Numbered from the stretch's first letter, positions 11,038 through 21,644 are shown. The stretch: DNA of 64,000 bases from Lepidostoma basale (GCA_022606425.2 JAHDVF020000877.1:87001-151000), one strand, 5' to 3'. The notes: generated from the sequence alone by a model not told the origin. Numbers and translations: made by a program.

Positions 11038-11320
11038 TTAACTAACTAACAAACACGCCGTCTCACCAAAGGAATAGACAAAAATAATGCACGGCCACAC
11101 TTTTCATTCCTGACATACTTCTGTCGCTTTCTCAACATTCATACATCGTGTAATGCACACTCGTCGATTTCTCAGACTCCTCACGTGGCTGACATTGAAT
11201 ATCTGATTTATTTGATCATGCCACGTTTTCTTCGGTCTTCCTCTATCAATAATACCGTTTACGCCTTTATATGCACTTTCATTACCATTATTTCTTTTCA
11301 TATGTCCAAACCATCTCATC
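11038..11320 (-). mobile_element. RTE-1 3' fragment
   Basis: A minus-strand frame (11319-11104) includes MRWFGHMKR, GRPKKTWHDQINQIF and VRSLRNRRVCITRC. A further piece of the coding region is at about 11490-11660, separated by AT-rich sequence. Confidence 0.7.
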
Positions 11321-11759
11321 TTGTGAATGTGATTGTTTACGTTTTACTTAGTGTTAACGTATTTTTTTATAAATATGTTTTTGAAATTGAAAATGAAATT
11401 ATGTAATTGTGAGGTTGCAGACGACTTGGATTAAGGCATCTGTAATGTTTGTAATCTTTATATAAATAAATGAAATTTAAATTATCATTTCATTATTTCG
11501 TTCATAACACTGTCATTCGCACTGCATTCACTTCTTATATTTGCATTCTATCATATTCAGGTTTACATTCGTTAAAGAGATTTCATTTCTACAGCATTTA
11601 TTATACTTTCTTCTTTATTTTTCCAGTTCCATCCATACATAAGGTCAGTACAAGATTTGTTACTTTGTTAATTAAAATATCCTACTTTGTTATTGCAGTT
11701 GTTTTCGTGAATTATAAAACTATAATACATATTAAATCATTAATATAAATGAAAACGTC

Positions 11760-12280
11760 TGTCTTCTAGAAGTTTTATTATATTTAATTAATTATAAATT
11801 AAGTTCGTGGTTCAGAAAGGGTAGAACCAGGAACTGCTGGCTTCTTCATAACTCAGAATCACATCTTTCAGATTTCACGCGATTATGTATAAATCAAAGC
11901 CGCTACCCTTGTTTTTACGTCCTTCCCTTATTTTGCCATTGACATTCGGATAGCTTTAAAGTTTTTTGACACAGCCAATTAGGCACGTGTTTCACTCGCC
12001 GCTGGCCCGGCGCGCATGCGTCTTATTGTGTTGGATCGCGCAGTCCATTTGGGCGCACATGTTGTTTTACTACCACCCTCACTATAATGACGACCCGTGT
12101 TTGTTTTTCCACAGCCGAAGACTGACAACCGCTTACCACTTCTCGGAAACGAGCATTGTCTGAAATCCAAATCTCATTTTCGTCGGTAAATGCACACAAA
12201 ATGCAAATGTGTGATTCGTCATCCGACGCGCGGCGGTATGTTCCTTTTCAAATTTCTTAAATTCCTGAAACACATGTTCT
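11760..12280. other. Single-copy region with a GC-rich patch
   Basis: The segment 11960-12240 is richer in GC and CpG than its surroundings. Opposing open frames overlap in it, so neither is credible. It could be regulatory sequence or a decayed exon; I cannot tell. Confidence 0.3.
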
Positions 12281-12284
12281 TTTG

Positions 12285-12695
12285 TCTATCCAGCAGAACA
12301 CATTCCAATATAAACGCTCATTTGCCTATTTATGGATATCATCGCAGATCCAACATCATTCTGAGGGATCTGACCAGGATCACAAAACTGCACCTAGAAT
12401 CGGGAATCCCGATGATGGATGAATTCATTCTGAAACTTGCCGAACGTTTTTACAAAGGATTCCCTTCACATCCTAACCCTAAAATAAAATACCTCTCCAA
12501 TTACGACCCAAACACCTCAATCGATCCTTCTTCAGAAGAACACTCCGGGCCACATAAATCAAGCCCCGGCATAAACCAACAACCCACCAAATCACCTTTC
12601 CAACAATGTTCCCTTCAGACGAAAGAGGAATAGCCCCAAGAGCTGAACCTCTGTAAGCCAGAAGATCCAAGTCCAAGTCCAATAAATACTGTACT
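12285..12695 (+). mobile_element. Jockey-like retrotransposon C-terminus and 3' end
   Basis: The plus strand encodes ITKLHLESGIPMMDEFILKL, AERFYKGFPSHPNPKI and SNYDPNTS. This matches the extreme C-terminus of Jockey-type polyproteins (pattern IPxxxEFIxxLxERFYxxxxxHPNPLIxxLxNYDP). The 3' end is at about 12690 after a short TCCAAG repeat. Other copies are at 8433, 61895 and 62425. It is 5'-truncated, with no RT palm. Confidence 0.75.
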
Positions 12696-12714
12696 AATAT
12701 TTCATAATTTACAA

Positions 12715-12975
12715 TGACAAATTTATATTCTTCTTCTTTCTTGTTGTAGACCTATATGGTCTGTTCTCCAGAGTGTAACTCCTCCTGTGAGGTAGACTCC
12801 CAGCTGTCCATCCATCTTTTAGAAGGTCTTCCACGAGGACTAGTCCCATGAGGCCGATTATGCAATGTAATATAGAGAAGTCTGATGGCGCCCATTCTTT
12901 GAACATGACCGTACCAGTCCCTTTTTCGCTGTCTGTTCCATCTTATAATATCCTTCACCAACATCCCACAATCAT
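12715..12975 (-). mobile_element. RTE-2/3 type C-terminal fragment
   Basis: Minus-strand frames contain IRWNRQRKRDWYGHVQRM, then GRPSKRWMDSWESTSQEELH. This is the standard end of RTE-like polyproteins. Confidence 0.65.
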
Positions 12976-12989
12976 TAAATTTATGAGGA

Positions 12990-13685
12990 GATTAAACAAT
13001 TTTTTTTTGTTAAATTAAATTTAAAACTGCTGAATAGTTTTTTTAAATAATAAATTTAGAGTATACGAAACTACTATTATATCTTGTTTATTCCGTTTCA
13101 CATTAAGTGACACGTTGTATGTTATTGAATATAACAACCGTAATGTGAATTAGTTTATGTTTTTAATTTTGAAAGCCGAGGGCAACGAACCTAATGATGT
13201 CCTAAAGAAATATACCTTATGTGTATGTAAGGGATCTATCATCGTGCTCTCTTAATTAATGATTGGGTCAGATTGAACATATAGTAGAATCAAAACATAC
13301 TTAAGATATGGACTAATATTTTCCTATGTAACTACAAATGTGACATAAAGGGAGCGATGATACGGTTCTCTCGAGTATGTTACATAGTCAAAGGCACTTG
13401 AGCCAGTAATTCAATGTTATAATTTGATACCAAAAGACGCGGTGATTTGAAAGATCGACGAGTGAAATCTAAAATCATCCAAATAATTGATTAATTAACT
13501 AACCATCACGTCAACTCCTCCAAGGCGAAATATAAGTATAGTTAGTTAAGATTATGTTGATTGGTCACTGAGAAGCTCAAAAATGTCTTCAAATAAAAAT
13601 ATATTATGTATATCTTAATTCAGTTTTCTATAAAATAATGTTTGAATTCAACTCTCTGTATGTTTTTTTTCAATTTCTTACCATA
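12990..13685. other. AT-rich stretch, nothing recognised
   Basis: Only a small RTE-1 tail remnant (about 13490-13525) was noticed. Confidence 0.3.
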
Positions 13686-13689
13686 ATTT

Positions 13690-14215
13690 TACTAACTAAC
13701 TAACTAACTAATCATCACGCCATTTCCCCGGAGAGGTAGGCATAGAGGATGGATCGCCACAATGCTCTGTCCTGGCATACCTCTCGGGCTTCCTCCACAT
13801 TCATACATCGTACCATGCACGCACGTCGATTATTCCGACTTCGAATGTGACCGCCTTTTAGTAATTGATTAATTTGGTCATGCCATGTTTTCCTCGGCTT
13901 CTTTTTTTCCACTCACGCTGCTTGTGTACAACTTTTTAACCATTCTACTCCCATTCATTCGTTCCATATGTCCAAACCATCTCAGGGATCCTTTTATAAT
14001 TTTATTCATGATGCAGTCATCTACCTTACATTTCTTTCTTATTTCATCGTTCGGTATTCTATCATACAACGTTTCCCGCACATTCTTATTTGTGATCTCC
14101 TTTCTACGGCGTTTATCCTGCTTTCATCCTTCTTTTGCCAGCTCCAAGCTTCACTTCCATGCATGAGGGTTGGCACTAGAACTCCATTGTGTACTGCCAT
14201 CTTTGCTTCTGTGGA
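13690..14215 (-). mobile_element. RTE-1 retrotransposon 3' fragment
   Basis: TTAG tail at 13690-13712. The C-terminal RT-associated region extends up to MAVHNGVLVPTLMHGSEAW near 14200. Two small frameshifts (near 13880 and 14070) split it into three overlapping frames. It is otherwise highly similar to the copy at 5488-6010. Confidence 0.8.
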
Positions 14216-14279
14216 TAGTAACCATAATTTTATATTGAATATTACCAATATAGGCATCCATCAACAGAAAATAAGATAA

Positions 14280-15416
14280 ATCATGGCACTTTTAACGTTT
14301 GAATGGGTTATTCAAATTTATCTAGTAACCTAAGTTTAGCCATCAATTATTAAAGCATTCAATTATTACAATAAGCATTAATTTATTAAAAATACGTTTC
14401 AAATTAAATAAACAATATTTAATTAATACGAGGAATGTAAAAATTGGCCAATCATAGTTTCAAAGATCAAACCCATGTCTCATAGGTTAACAAATCACGG
14501 ATTGTTCATTTTGTTTTCTAGATATAATATAAATCCCTCGTTTTTTATTCTAAGCATGTTTTATATAAAAACTGGTGCAATATTGAATACCCGAAATGAA
14601 AATATAACATTTCACGCGCCATTACTAAGTACGGCGAAAATAGATTGAGTCGTCTCTGCCCGCCAAAGGGAGTTCTTCAAAGTCTTCGGCGAAGTGTCCT
14701 TTTCACAGGTCGTTAGCGCATGCGTGCTTCGCGCAGATGCGCGTCCAGTGAATAGGCGCACTCCAAAATAAGTCGGAAATGCTCAATTTAATTACGAAAT
14801 ATCACAGAGCGAGAAAATGATTTATCGCGTTGCCTTGACAAAAAGAGCGTGATTTATTTTTGTTTTTCGAATTATGCAGATTTTTTCGTATTATAATATT
14901 TTTTCTTAAGAAGTAAATCAAATAGAAAATAAACTACGCAGCTCCTATCTGGGGTTATGCAGCTTTGATTACAGAAACTCCTGCGAAATAAGGCTATCCG
15001 TTTATCGCTTGGTTCACCTTCATGGACCAGGATCACACAACTGTCGTCGGTCTAGCGGGCAAGGGGACGTCCTTAATTATACAGAAATTGTATTTTATTC
15101 GAAATAAATTCAATTCAGCGTCGCTTTTCTTCTATTCTATAATACGCGATATTAGATACATCCATAATTTACTTCTTTCAATTAAAGTTACGAAGACAAT
15201 TTTCTGCCATAGAATGATAGCGTTGAAGAAAATGATCGAAAAATATGATTTTGTATGATATGTAGTTCTAAAAATATAGTAATGTACGTGAGGTTAGGCG
15301 TAGTGGCATAATAGAGTGGAGGGTGACGTCAGAAGTCAGGTGACGCGGGCGCTGTCGTCACAGACACGCTCCGTTACCGCACACTAATTTCACGAGCGGT
15401 AATGAGGCGTTTGGCC
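14280..15416. other. Mostly single-copy region
   Basis: No gene. A GC-richer patch lies at 14640-14770. Around 14936-14985 the plus strand reads YAAPIWGYAAL, which resembles a Jockey-type RT block and may be an old remnant. The segment 15280-15416, next to the Transib insertion, is GC-rich and contains its target site. Confidence 0.35.
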
Positions 15417-15421
15417 CGGCT
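15417..15421 (+). repeat. Transib target-site duplication, left (CGGCT)
   Basis: CGGCT directly precedes the CACAGTG terminus and is repeated at 18383-18387 after the other terminus. Transib elements make 5-bp GC-rich (CGNCG-like) duplications. Confidence 0.85.
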
Positions 15422-16106
15422 CACAGTGGTCCGGATTTGGGAAACAGTGGACTTAGGAACCAAAGTCATTATTTCGATTTGAAAAAAAATTGCTTGCTGT
15501 AGAAAATCTAATTTGTAACAATATTTGTCATGTTCAACTTTTCGTTATTTGGAGCTTAACATGGTTTAAAAAAATACAAACGAAAAAAATGTATGGAGTA
15601 AAATTGAATTATATTTTTTTCTCAATATATTTTAAATTGCTAGCAACGAAACTTTTTGTATATTAACCTATGTAATTAGTACTTTATGTCCATATTTTTT
15701 TCTTTCCAATATACTTGCAAACTTTAAAAAAAAAAAAATTATTTCACAACACAACAAATGTTTCTGCCAGAAGATTTGGTTGGGTGGTTATGATGCACAA
15801 TTATTTCTTTATTACAAATAAGAAAACCAAAATTGCCTATCACCTCCAGTTTTTTAAATATTCTCCAAAAACTGCATTTTAAAGTATGAAAACCCATGCT
15901 TACAAATATAATGTTATTATAATGGAGTGCTACATAATAATTTATTTTATGAATGAGTCGTTACTGCAGTTTTTAAGAATTATACAAAACAAATAAATAA
16001 TTATTAACACCTTCTTTATGGTAATAATTCACCGTTATGACTTACTTGATGAATCATTAAAGGGATTTCCTGCACTTTCTGAGAATTATATGGAACAAAT
16101 AATATA
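15422..16106 (+). repeat. Transib left terminal inverted repeat (about 685 bp)
   Basis: Begins CACAGTGGTCCGGATTTGGG. It is near identical to the reverse complement of 17697-18382, including a matching run of 13 A/T at 15725-15737 and 18066-18078. The pairing fades after AATAATATA at about 16106. Confidence 0.85.
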
Positions 16107-16290
16107 CAAAAATACTATTTTTACCTGTTTCGTGGTAATGGTAGCGCGGCTTATTTGATGAATCATTATGGCAATTTCCTGCAGTTGCTAAGGATTATAT
16201 GCAACAAATATAAAAATAGACTCATGAATACCCGTTTAATTGTAATGGTACCTTAATGACTCATTTTATGTATCACCATATCAATTCACC
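15920..16290 (+). repeat. Degenerate subterminal tandem repeat in the Transib left end
   Basis: A unit of roughly 100-115 bp recurs three to four times. Each copy has GATGAATCATT (or TATGAATGAGT), then a CCTGCA.TT.CT-like block, then AATTATATGGAACAAAT, at about 15940, 16048, 16160 and 16255. It straddles the inner edge of the inverted repeat. It could hold transposase-binding sites, by analogy with other elements with subterminal repeats. Confidence 0.6.
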
Positions 16291-16302
16291 TACTTCTTTT
16301 CG

Positions 16303-16310
16303 TATATAAA
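16303..16310 (+). promoter_or_regulatory. Candidate TATA box for the Transib frame
   Basis: TATATAAA lies about 97 bp upstream of the ATG at 16407, a plausible spacing for a TSS near 16335 and a 5' UTR of about 70 nt. It lies outside the inverted repeat, so only one copy exists in the element. Confidence 0.5.
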
Positions 16311-16406
16311 ACACGCAAGAGCGCATTTTTGTGTTACTAGCTACTGAATTTTTGAAGAAGCAACATACCTTGAACTTGACCGCGACCAGAAAAGGGCCTG
16401 AAAATC

Positions 16407-17747
16407 ATGACTCGATTTGGCACTCATATGGACATTTACACATTTCTACGAGAAGGAGACCTCAAGGACTACAAGCGACTCCACCGAGCAATTTTGAACT
16501 CCATTTCGCTTGAAATCTCACCAGAAAATTCTGAAGTGATATTGAAATTTGCAAGATATCTCACTGTCAACTTGAAGAGCAGATGGACCGCGGCCCACAG
16601 AATTCAAAACAAATTTATAAATAAGCATTTGAACTGGTTGAAAGCAAGAATCCAGTGGCCTTCCTGCAATTCCGTAAATCTCGCCGAGATTTTTAAAGAA
16701 ACCGAAAATATTGCAGAAACCGAATATTTAGAGCAAGAGGATCAATATTTAGCGGAATCTAATGAAATCATCATAGCATCTACATCTATGGCCACTAAAG
16801 ATATGGGCACTTCTACAGAAGTTCAAACAAGAAAACCATTTGCAGACCTGGGGAACAAGCAGAAGAAAAGGCGGTCGGGTACATTGAGTGACTATTCGGA
16901 AGAGAAGTTAGCTTTTGCTTTGGTCACTAGGCTAAAATCGAATGGAAAAGAGATCCTTGCTCGCATTATTGATCACCTCTTGAAGAATCCTGACAAAGCC
17001 CCAGATGTCAAATCGCATTTATTCGATAAGGAAAAGAAGAAAACAAATCAGGAAAACCAAGCTTTGGCTCTTACTACTTCATTAGATCTGTCAAAGTGGA
17101 AATATCTGACGTTAAGGGCTGCAATGTCAGATTGGAAGAATTCTCTGCAGCTTCCTTCCTACCACAAATTATTAGAAGCTAAGAAGAGGTGCTATCCGGA
17201 TGCCAAAGACATTGAAATATCTGAACACGGAGCAAAAGTGAACTTGCAAGCACTTTTGGATTTGACTATTCAGAAGATCCTGCAAATTGTGGGAGACAAA
17301 CTAGGTATTTCGAGTGGGAATCTGAAGCTAACAAGCAAATGGGGATTTGACGGATCTTCAACACAAAGCAATTATAGGCAGAAGAGTGAACTGACAGAAT
17401 TTGATGAGTCTTCGGTGTTCATAACGAGCCTTGTTCCTTTGAAGTTGGAGTCGAACAATGTGGTCATTTGGGAAAATCCAAAGTCATCTTCGACGTTTTA
17501 CTGTAGGCCTGTCAAATTCCAGTTCGCAAAAGAAACCATTGACTTTGTCAACCAAGAAAATGCGGCAATGAAGGAAGAAATACGTAATTTGGTTGCATCA
17601 AAATGCGGTAATTACGAAATTACTCATGAGCTGCACATGACAATGATAGATGGCAAAGTAGCTACTATTATTACAGATACTCCATCCGCAGCAATTTTAT
17701 ATTATTTATTCCATATAATTCTCAGAAAGTGCAGGAAATTCCTTTAA
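16407..17747 (+). CDS. Truncated Transib transposase (RAG1-core-like)
   Basis: 446 codons, uninterrupted. Residues 1-85 are a basic N-terminal segment. Residues 143-160 (KPFADLGNKQKKRRSGTL) and the block LPSYHKLLEAKKRCYP (249-264) match the N-terminal region of Transib transposases. WGFDGSS carries the first catalytic aspartate (D315), equivalent to RAG1 D600. Residues 353-377 (IWENPKSSSTFYCRPVKFQF) align with the RAG1 segment EEPKPNSELCCKPL, and MIDGKVATIITDTPSA (413-428) follows as in Transibs. The zinc-binding CxxC region and the second and third acidic residues are missing. From about residue 430 the frame reads into the right inverted repeat and ends in TAA there. It cannot catalyse transposition alone but could still bind ends or form dimers. 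Full-length family members are usually about 600-700 residues. Confidence 0.85.
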   Translation: MTRFGTHMDIYTFLREGDLKDYKRLHRAILNSISLEISPENSEVILKFARYLTVNLKSRWTAAHRIQNKFINKHLNWLKARIQWPSCNSVNLAEIFKETENIAETEYLEQEDQYLAESNEIIIASTSMATKDMGTSTEVQTRKPFADLGNKQKKRRSGTLSDYSEEKLAFALVTRLKSNGKEILARIIDHLLKNPDKAPDVKSHLFDKEKKKTNQENQALALTTSLDLSKWKYLTLRAAMSDWKNSLQLPSYHKLLEAKKRCYPDAKDIEISEHGAKVNLQALLDLTIQKILQIVGDKLGISSGNLKLTSKWGFDGSSTQSNYRQKSELTEFDESSVFITSLVPLKLESNNVVIWENPKSSSTFYCRPVKFQFAKETIDFVNQENAAMKEEIRNLVASKCGNYEITHELHMTMIDGKVATIITDTPSAAILYYLFHIILRKCRKFL

Positions 17748-18382
17748 TGATTCATCAAGTAAGTCATAACGGTGAATTATTACCATAAAGAAGGTGTTAA
17801 TAATTATTTATTTGTTTCGTATAATTCTTAAAAACTGCAGTAACGACTCATTCATAAAATAAATTATTATGTAGCACTCCATTATAATAACATTATATTT
17901 GTAAGCATGGGTTTTCATACTTTAAAATGCAGTTTTTGGAGAATATTTAAAAAACTGGAGGTGATAGGCAATTTTGGTTTTCTTATTTGTAATAAAGAAA
18001 TAATTGTGCATCATAACCACCCAACCAAATCTTCTGGCAGAAACATTTGTTGTGTTGTGAAATAATTTTTTTTTTTTTAAAGTTTGCAAGTATATTGGAA
18101 AGAAAAAAATATGGACATAAAGTACTAATTACATACGTTAATATACAAAAAGTTTCGTTGCTAGCAATTTAAAATATATTGAGAAAAAAATATAATTCAA
18201 TTTTACTCCATACATTTTTTTCGTTTGTATTTTTTTAAACCATGTTAAGCTCCAAATAACGAAAAGTTGAACATGACAAATATTGTTACAAATTAGATTT
18301 TCTACAGCAAGCAATTTTTTTTCAAATCGAAATAATGACTTTGGTTCCTAAGTCCACTGTTTCCCAAATCCGGACCACTGTG
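17697..18382 (-). repeat. Transib right terminal inverted repeat (about 686 bp)
   Basis: Reverse complement of 15422-16106, ending CACTGTG at 18376-18382. Its inner 51 bases encode the last residues and stop of the transposase frame. Confidence 0.85.
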
Positions 18383-18387
18383 CGGCT
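18383..18387 (+). repeat. Transib target-site duplication, right (CGGCT)
   Basis: Matches 15417-15421. The flanking DNA resumes with GC-rich single-copy sequence. Confidence 0.85.
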
Positions 18388-18596
18388 TGGCGAAATTCGC
18401 CGAGGAATACCGAGCCCCGTCATACGGAAAGAACAATCCCTATGAAAATGGTATCCAACCCTTTCATTATATTATTATATCAATTAATCCGTAGATTAGG
18501 ATCTGGAGATTTTTTTGATGTGCGATTTACCCATATACGAGTAAATTTACCCAGTAAATCTCTAACGCACAGTGGCAGGTGAAATATTAGGTATTA

Positions 18597-18960
18597 CCTA
18601 ACTAACTAAAACTAACTAACCATCACGCCGTTTCCCGGAGGGGTAGGCAGAGAGGATGGATCGCCATATTGTTCTATCCTGGCATAATTCTCGCGCATCT
18701 TCTACATTCACACATAGATTGTTCCTACTGCGAACATGTCTGCCTTTCAGTAATTGATTAATTTGGTCATGCCATGTCTTCCTTTCTTACTTTATCATTA
18801 AATATTCTATCATACATTGTTTTTCCGGACAATCTTCTTAGTGACCTCATTTCTACGATATTTATCCTACTTTCATCCTTCTTCTGCCAACTCCAAGCTT
18901 CACTGCCATACATAAGGGTCGGGACTAAAACTCCATTGTGCACTGCCATATTTGCTTTAG
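18597..18960 (-). mobile_element. RTE-1 3' fragment
   Basis: TTAG tail at 18597-18620. The minus-strand frame 18949-18767 has MAVHNGVLVPTLMYGSEAW and MRSLRRLSGKTMYDR. An internal deletion removes the LRWFGHMER block, joining KVRKE directly to the DMA(WH) region. Confidence 0.75.
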
Positions 18961-18984
18961 TCGATATATTTCTATTAGGTATTC

Positions 18985-19375
18985 TTCTTCTCTACACTCC
19001 ATGTCGATCTCTCCTGCGCAGTCTGCATTCATAGCACCCCAGCGTATCGTTCCAGGTCATCCCTCCACCTCATATGTGGTCTTCCTACTCTATTTCTCGT
19101 GTCTCTCGGTCTCCAATCCAGCAGTATTTTGGTTCATCTTTCGTCTGCAGCTCTAGCGACATGCCCTGGCCATTTCCATTTTAAAGTCGTCACCCAGTGG
19201 ATCACGTCTGTGACTCTTGTTTTATCGCTCACCGGTTCGTTCCTGACTCTATCTGTAAGGGACAGGCCTAGCATGGCTCTCTCCATCGCTCGCTGCATGA
19301 CTCTTAGTCTCTCTACACTGTGCTTTGTCAGAGTGGAAGTTTCAAGACCATATGTACTTACCGTTGTCGTAAATA
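18985..19375 (-). mobile_element. RTE-3 type C-terminal fragment
   Basis: Minus-strand frames give LKWKWPGHVARAADERWT, LLDWRPRDTRNRVGRP and MRWRDDLERYAG, with one in-frame stop. This is a characteristic RTE-like C-terminus. Confidence 0.65.
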
Positions 19376-19399
19376 ATCATTGCCATGGACAACAAACTT

Positions 19400-19850
19400 A
19401 CAGATCCGCGAAAATGACGCTATTCAACTATTATTACTTGCATTATCCGTATTTTAGTATATTGAGTAGATACGTTACTATTAATACTACTTAATCTTTA
19501 CCTATAACTTCTAATTAGTTGGTGTTCGTGTAAATGCTTCAAAGTATTGAAAGTCTTGGCGAACCCCCCAATGCGTTGTAGGTATGTATTCGGAAATAAA
19601 ACATTTCTGGAACATGTGTTGCTAGAAAGGATCGGTGTAGGATTTCCGTGTCAGCGCTAAATTACTCGCAGGTCAGTCGCGCAGACAATCCACATTGTGC
19701 ATTTTTTGTGACGTTTTTTTTTCTTCGCGGCTTGGGGACTGTCAGTGCCCAGAGTGAAGTTGTCATCTGGGACGGGTACAGGCTAGCGTACCGCACACCT
19801 TACCTTTATTATCATTTCTTATTTGATACGAAAAAAATTCTAAAATTAAT
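19400..19850. other. Mixed spacer
   Basis: No gene recognised; the open frame 19648-19980 runs into RTE-1 sequence and has no family motif in its first 70 codons. Confidence 0.3.
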
Positions 19851-19854
19851 ATAT

Positions 19855-19972
19855 CTTGAATGTCGGCGGCGTGAGGAGTCGGAGAAATCGACATGTGTGC
19901 ATGAGACGGTGTATGAATGTTTAGGAAGCGAGAAAAAGTATGTCAGAAAAGAAATGTGTGGCAGTCCATTAA
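19855..19972 (+). mobile_element. RTE-1 3' fragment, convergent with the next copy
   Basis: Encodes the region corresponding to RSRNNRR...MNVEEA (here degraded) and ends at the CAGTCCATT block before the usual tail. It abuts a second copy in the opposite orientation. Confidence 0.65.
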
Positions 19973-19974
19973 TA

Positions 19975-20332
19975 AACTAACTAACTAACCATCACGCCGT
20001 CTCCCCGAAGGGTTAGGCAGAAATAATGGACTGCCACACCTTTCTTTCCTGACATATTTCTCTTGCTTCCTCAACATTCATACATCGTGTCATGCACGCG
20101 CGTCGATTTCTCTGACTCCTCACATGGCCGACATTCAATATTTGATTTATTTGATCGTGCCACGTTTTCCTCGGTCTTCTTCTATTTGTGGTTCCATTTA
20201 CATCATTAACATATATTTTTTTACCATTCTTTCTTCATTCATTCTTTCCATATGTCCAAACCATCTTAATAATAATTTCATTATTATGTTCATGACACCA
20301 TCATTCGCACCGCATTCACTTCTTATATTTCC
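19975..20332 (-). mobile_element. RTE-1 3' fragment
   Basis: CTAA repeats at 19975-19990, conserved tail and C-terminal coding sequence on the minus strand. Paired tail-to-tail with 19855-19972. Confidence 0.75.
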
Positions 20333-20480
20333 ATTAATAATAATAATAATAATAACAATATGCTAACTTTTAAAGCGCCGTTTTTGTGATGTAATCACCT
20401 CAAGGGCGCACTAAGACATGTTTTAAATCTAAATGTGAACGCTGCATCTGATTGATATTCGCGATCGATTAGAAAGTATA
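20333..20480 (-). mobile_element. CR1/L2-like 3' tail with AAT repeat
   Basis: An AATAAT microsatellite (20333-20355) followed by the conserved GCGCC/GGGCGCA tail block. The same tail occurs at 22135, 30222, 42636, 42792 and 43149. Confidence 0.6.
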
Positions 20481-20687
20481 TGCCTACCTCTTCGGGGAGA
20501 CGGCGTTATGGTGAGTTTTAAGTTTTTTTTTATATCTTCTTTTAAATATCTTCTTAATTTAAGTTTTTTTAAATATCTTCTTAATTATAAAGGAAAAAAT
20601 ATATTATAGACAAACCCCCTTGCCAAAAGACTAGCTAAACATGTTTTTTTATTAAACAAAAACTATACAAGTAACCGAAAAAAACCT

Positions 20688-20830
20688 AACTAACTAACCA
20701 TCACGCCGTCTTCCCGGAGAGGTGCGCAAAAAGAATGGACCGCCACACTGTTCTGTCCCGGCATACTTCTCTCGCTTCCTCTGCATTCATACATCTTGGC
20801 AAGCGAATAATCATCTAACAAAATACCAAT
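20688..20830 (-). mobile_element. RTE-1 3' end
   Basis: CTAA repeats and conserved tail, truncated after about 140 bases. Confidence 0.7.
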
Positions 20831-20839
20831 GTGTCACTA

Positions 20840-21060
20840 TCACAAAATTTGGTTCATTTTCCAGCACCTTAAATCACTACGCGCACGCCCTCATATTTTA
20901 CAATTTTGACGAAGTACCTATCTACTAACTAGTCTCCAAAATCCTTCTACACCCTATCATCACCATACAAGTATTCGAAATATCTACTTTTAAAAACTCG
21001 TTTACATTGGTCATTAAATATATCGACGACGTTTGTGAAATTCTTTAAATATTGGCGACA
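20840..21060. other. Short spacer, nothing recognised
   Basis: No gene or assigned repeat. Confidence 0.3.
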
Positions 21061-21062
21061 GA

Positions 21063-21250
21063 TACCTTCGGAGGTATAGCTATCATATTGATTCTCATGA
21101 CATGTGATAGGTATCTAATCTATCAGCATTGTATTGGCACATGAGTTCTTCACCAGATCAATGGCAATGTGACAATCACACCGGAAATCAAAGCCACGAC
21201 CTTTAGTGCGGCAGTCAAAGATCTTGCCACTCTGCCACGAAGGTCATTAG
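21063..21250 (-). mobile_element. tRNA-derived SINE, family S1
   Basis: Minus-strand copy of the SINE whose best copy is 32130-32303. The tRNA-like head (box A and box B) lies near 21185-21246 and the body ends with a block related to GAATCAATATG at 21070. Box B is mutated, so this copy is unlikely to be transcribed. Confidence 0.65.
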
Positions 21251-21461
21251 TTATCTTGGTATTACCAAATGTTTTCAAAATTAATTCGCTGAACCTCAAT
21301 TAATGTCATGTTTTAATCACAGTATTAAAACACATTTTGGGACATATATGTATAATATAAAATACGAATCTTCTCTTTTTATGCGGATTATCATGATGAT
21401 GATATTGTTTTAAGTATTTATGTGTGTAGATTTTATGAATACTCTAATAATTATATCAAAA

Positions 21462-21640
21462 CTAACCATCACACCGTCTGCGTCTCCCCGAAGTGGTAGT
21501 CAGAAAGAATGGACCATCACACACCTATTTTCCGACATACATCTCTAGCTTCCTCAACATATATATATCGTGTCATGTACGCATGTTGATTTCATCAACT
21601 CACGTGGCCGACATTCAATATTTTCTTTTATAATTTTATC
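21462..21640 (-). mobile_element. RTE-1 3' end, diverged
   Basis: ACTAACCATCACACCGTCTG followed by the conserved tail with several differences and a small internal duplication. Confidence 0.6.
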
Positions 21641-21644
21641 AAAT

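Larger units (their letters stand above)
15422..18382 (+). mobile_element. Transib-family DNA transposon with long terminal inverted repeats
   Basis: The 2961-bp element is bounded by CACAGTG/CACTGTG termini and a 5-bp CGGCT duplication. Its terminal inverted repeats are about 685 bp (15422-16106 and 17697-18382) and differ by only a few substitutions, for example near 15669 versus 18137. Between them lie a TATA box and one intact 446-codon frame with RAG1-core/Transib motifs. Terminal heptamer, duplication and protein agree on Transib. The unusual features are the long repeats and the lack of the C-terminal half of the transposase. It is therefore a recent internal-deletion derivative, presumably mobilised by a full-length relative elsewhere. 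Confidence 0.9.

Noticed and set aside
12190..12300. Upstream extension of the plus-strand frame before the Jockey-like motif
   Set aside because: Only the part from about 12285 resembles Jockey; the upstream codons read through GC-rich unique DNA.
14936..14985. Jockey reverse transcriptase remnant (YAAPIWGYAAL)
   Set aside because: Suggestive but only about 11 residues long with a stop soon after; kept only as a remark, not as a feature.
15422..15470. A full V(D)J recombination signal (heptamer plus nonamer)
   Set aside because: The heptamer is exact, but no ACAAAAACC-like nonamer lies 12 or 23 bases inside the end.
16331..16513. Short 60-codon frame overlapping the Transib frame start
   Set aside because: Different frame, no motif, and fully overlapped by the better supported 446-codon frame.
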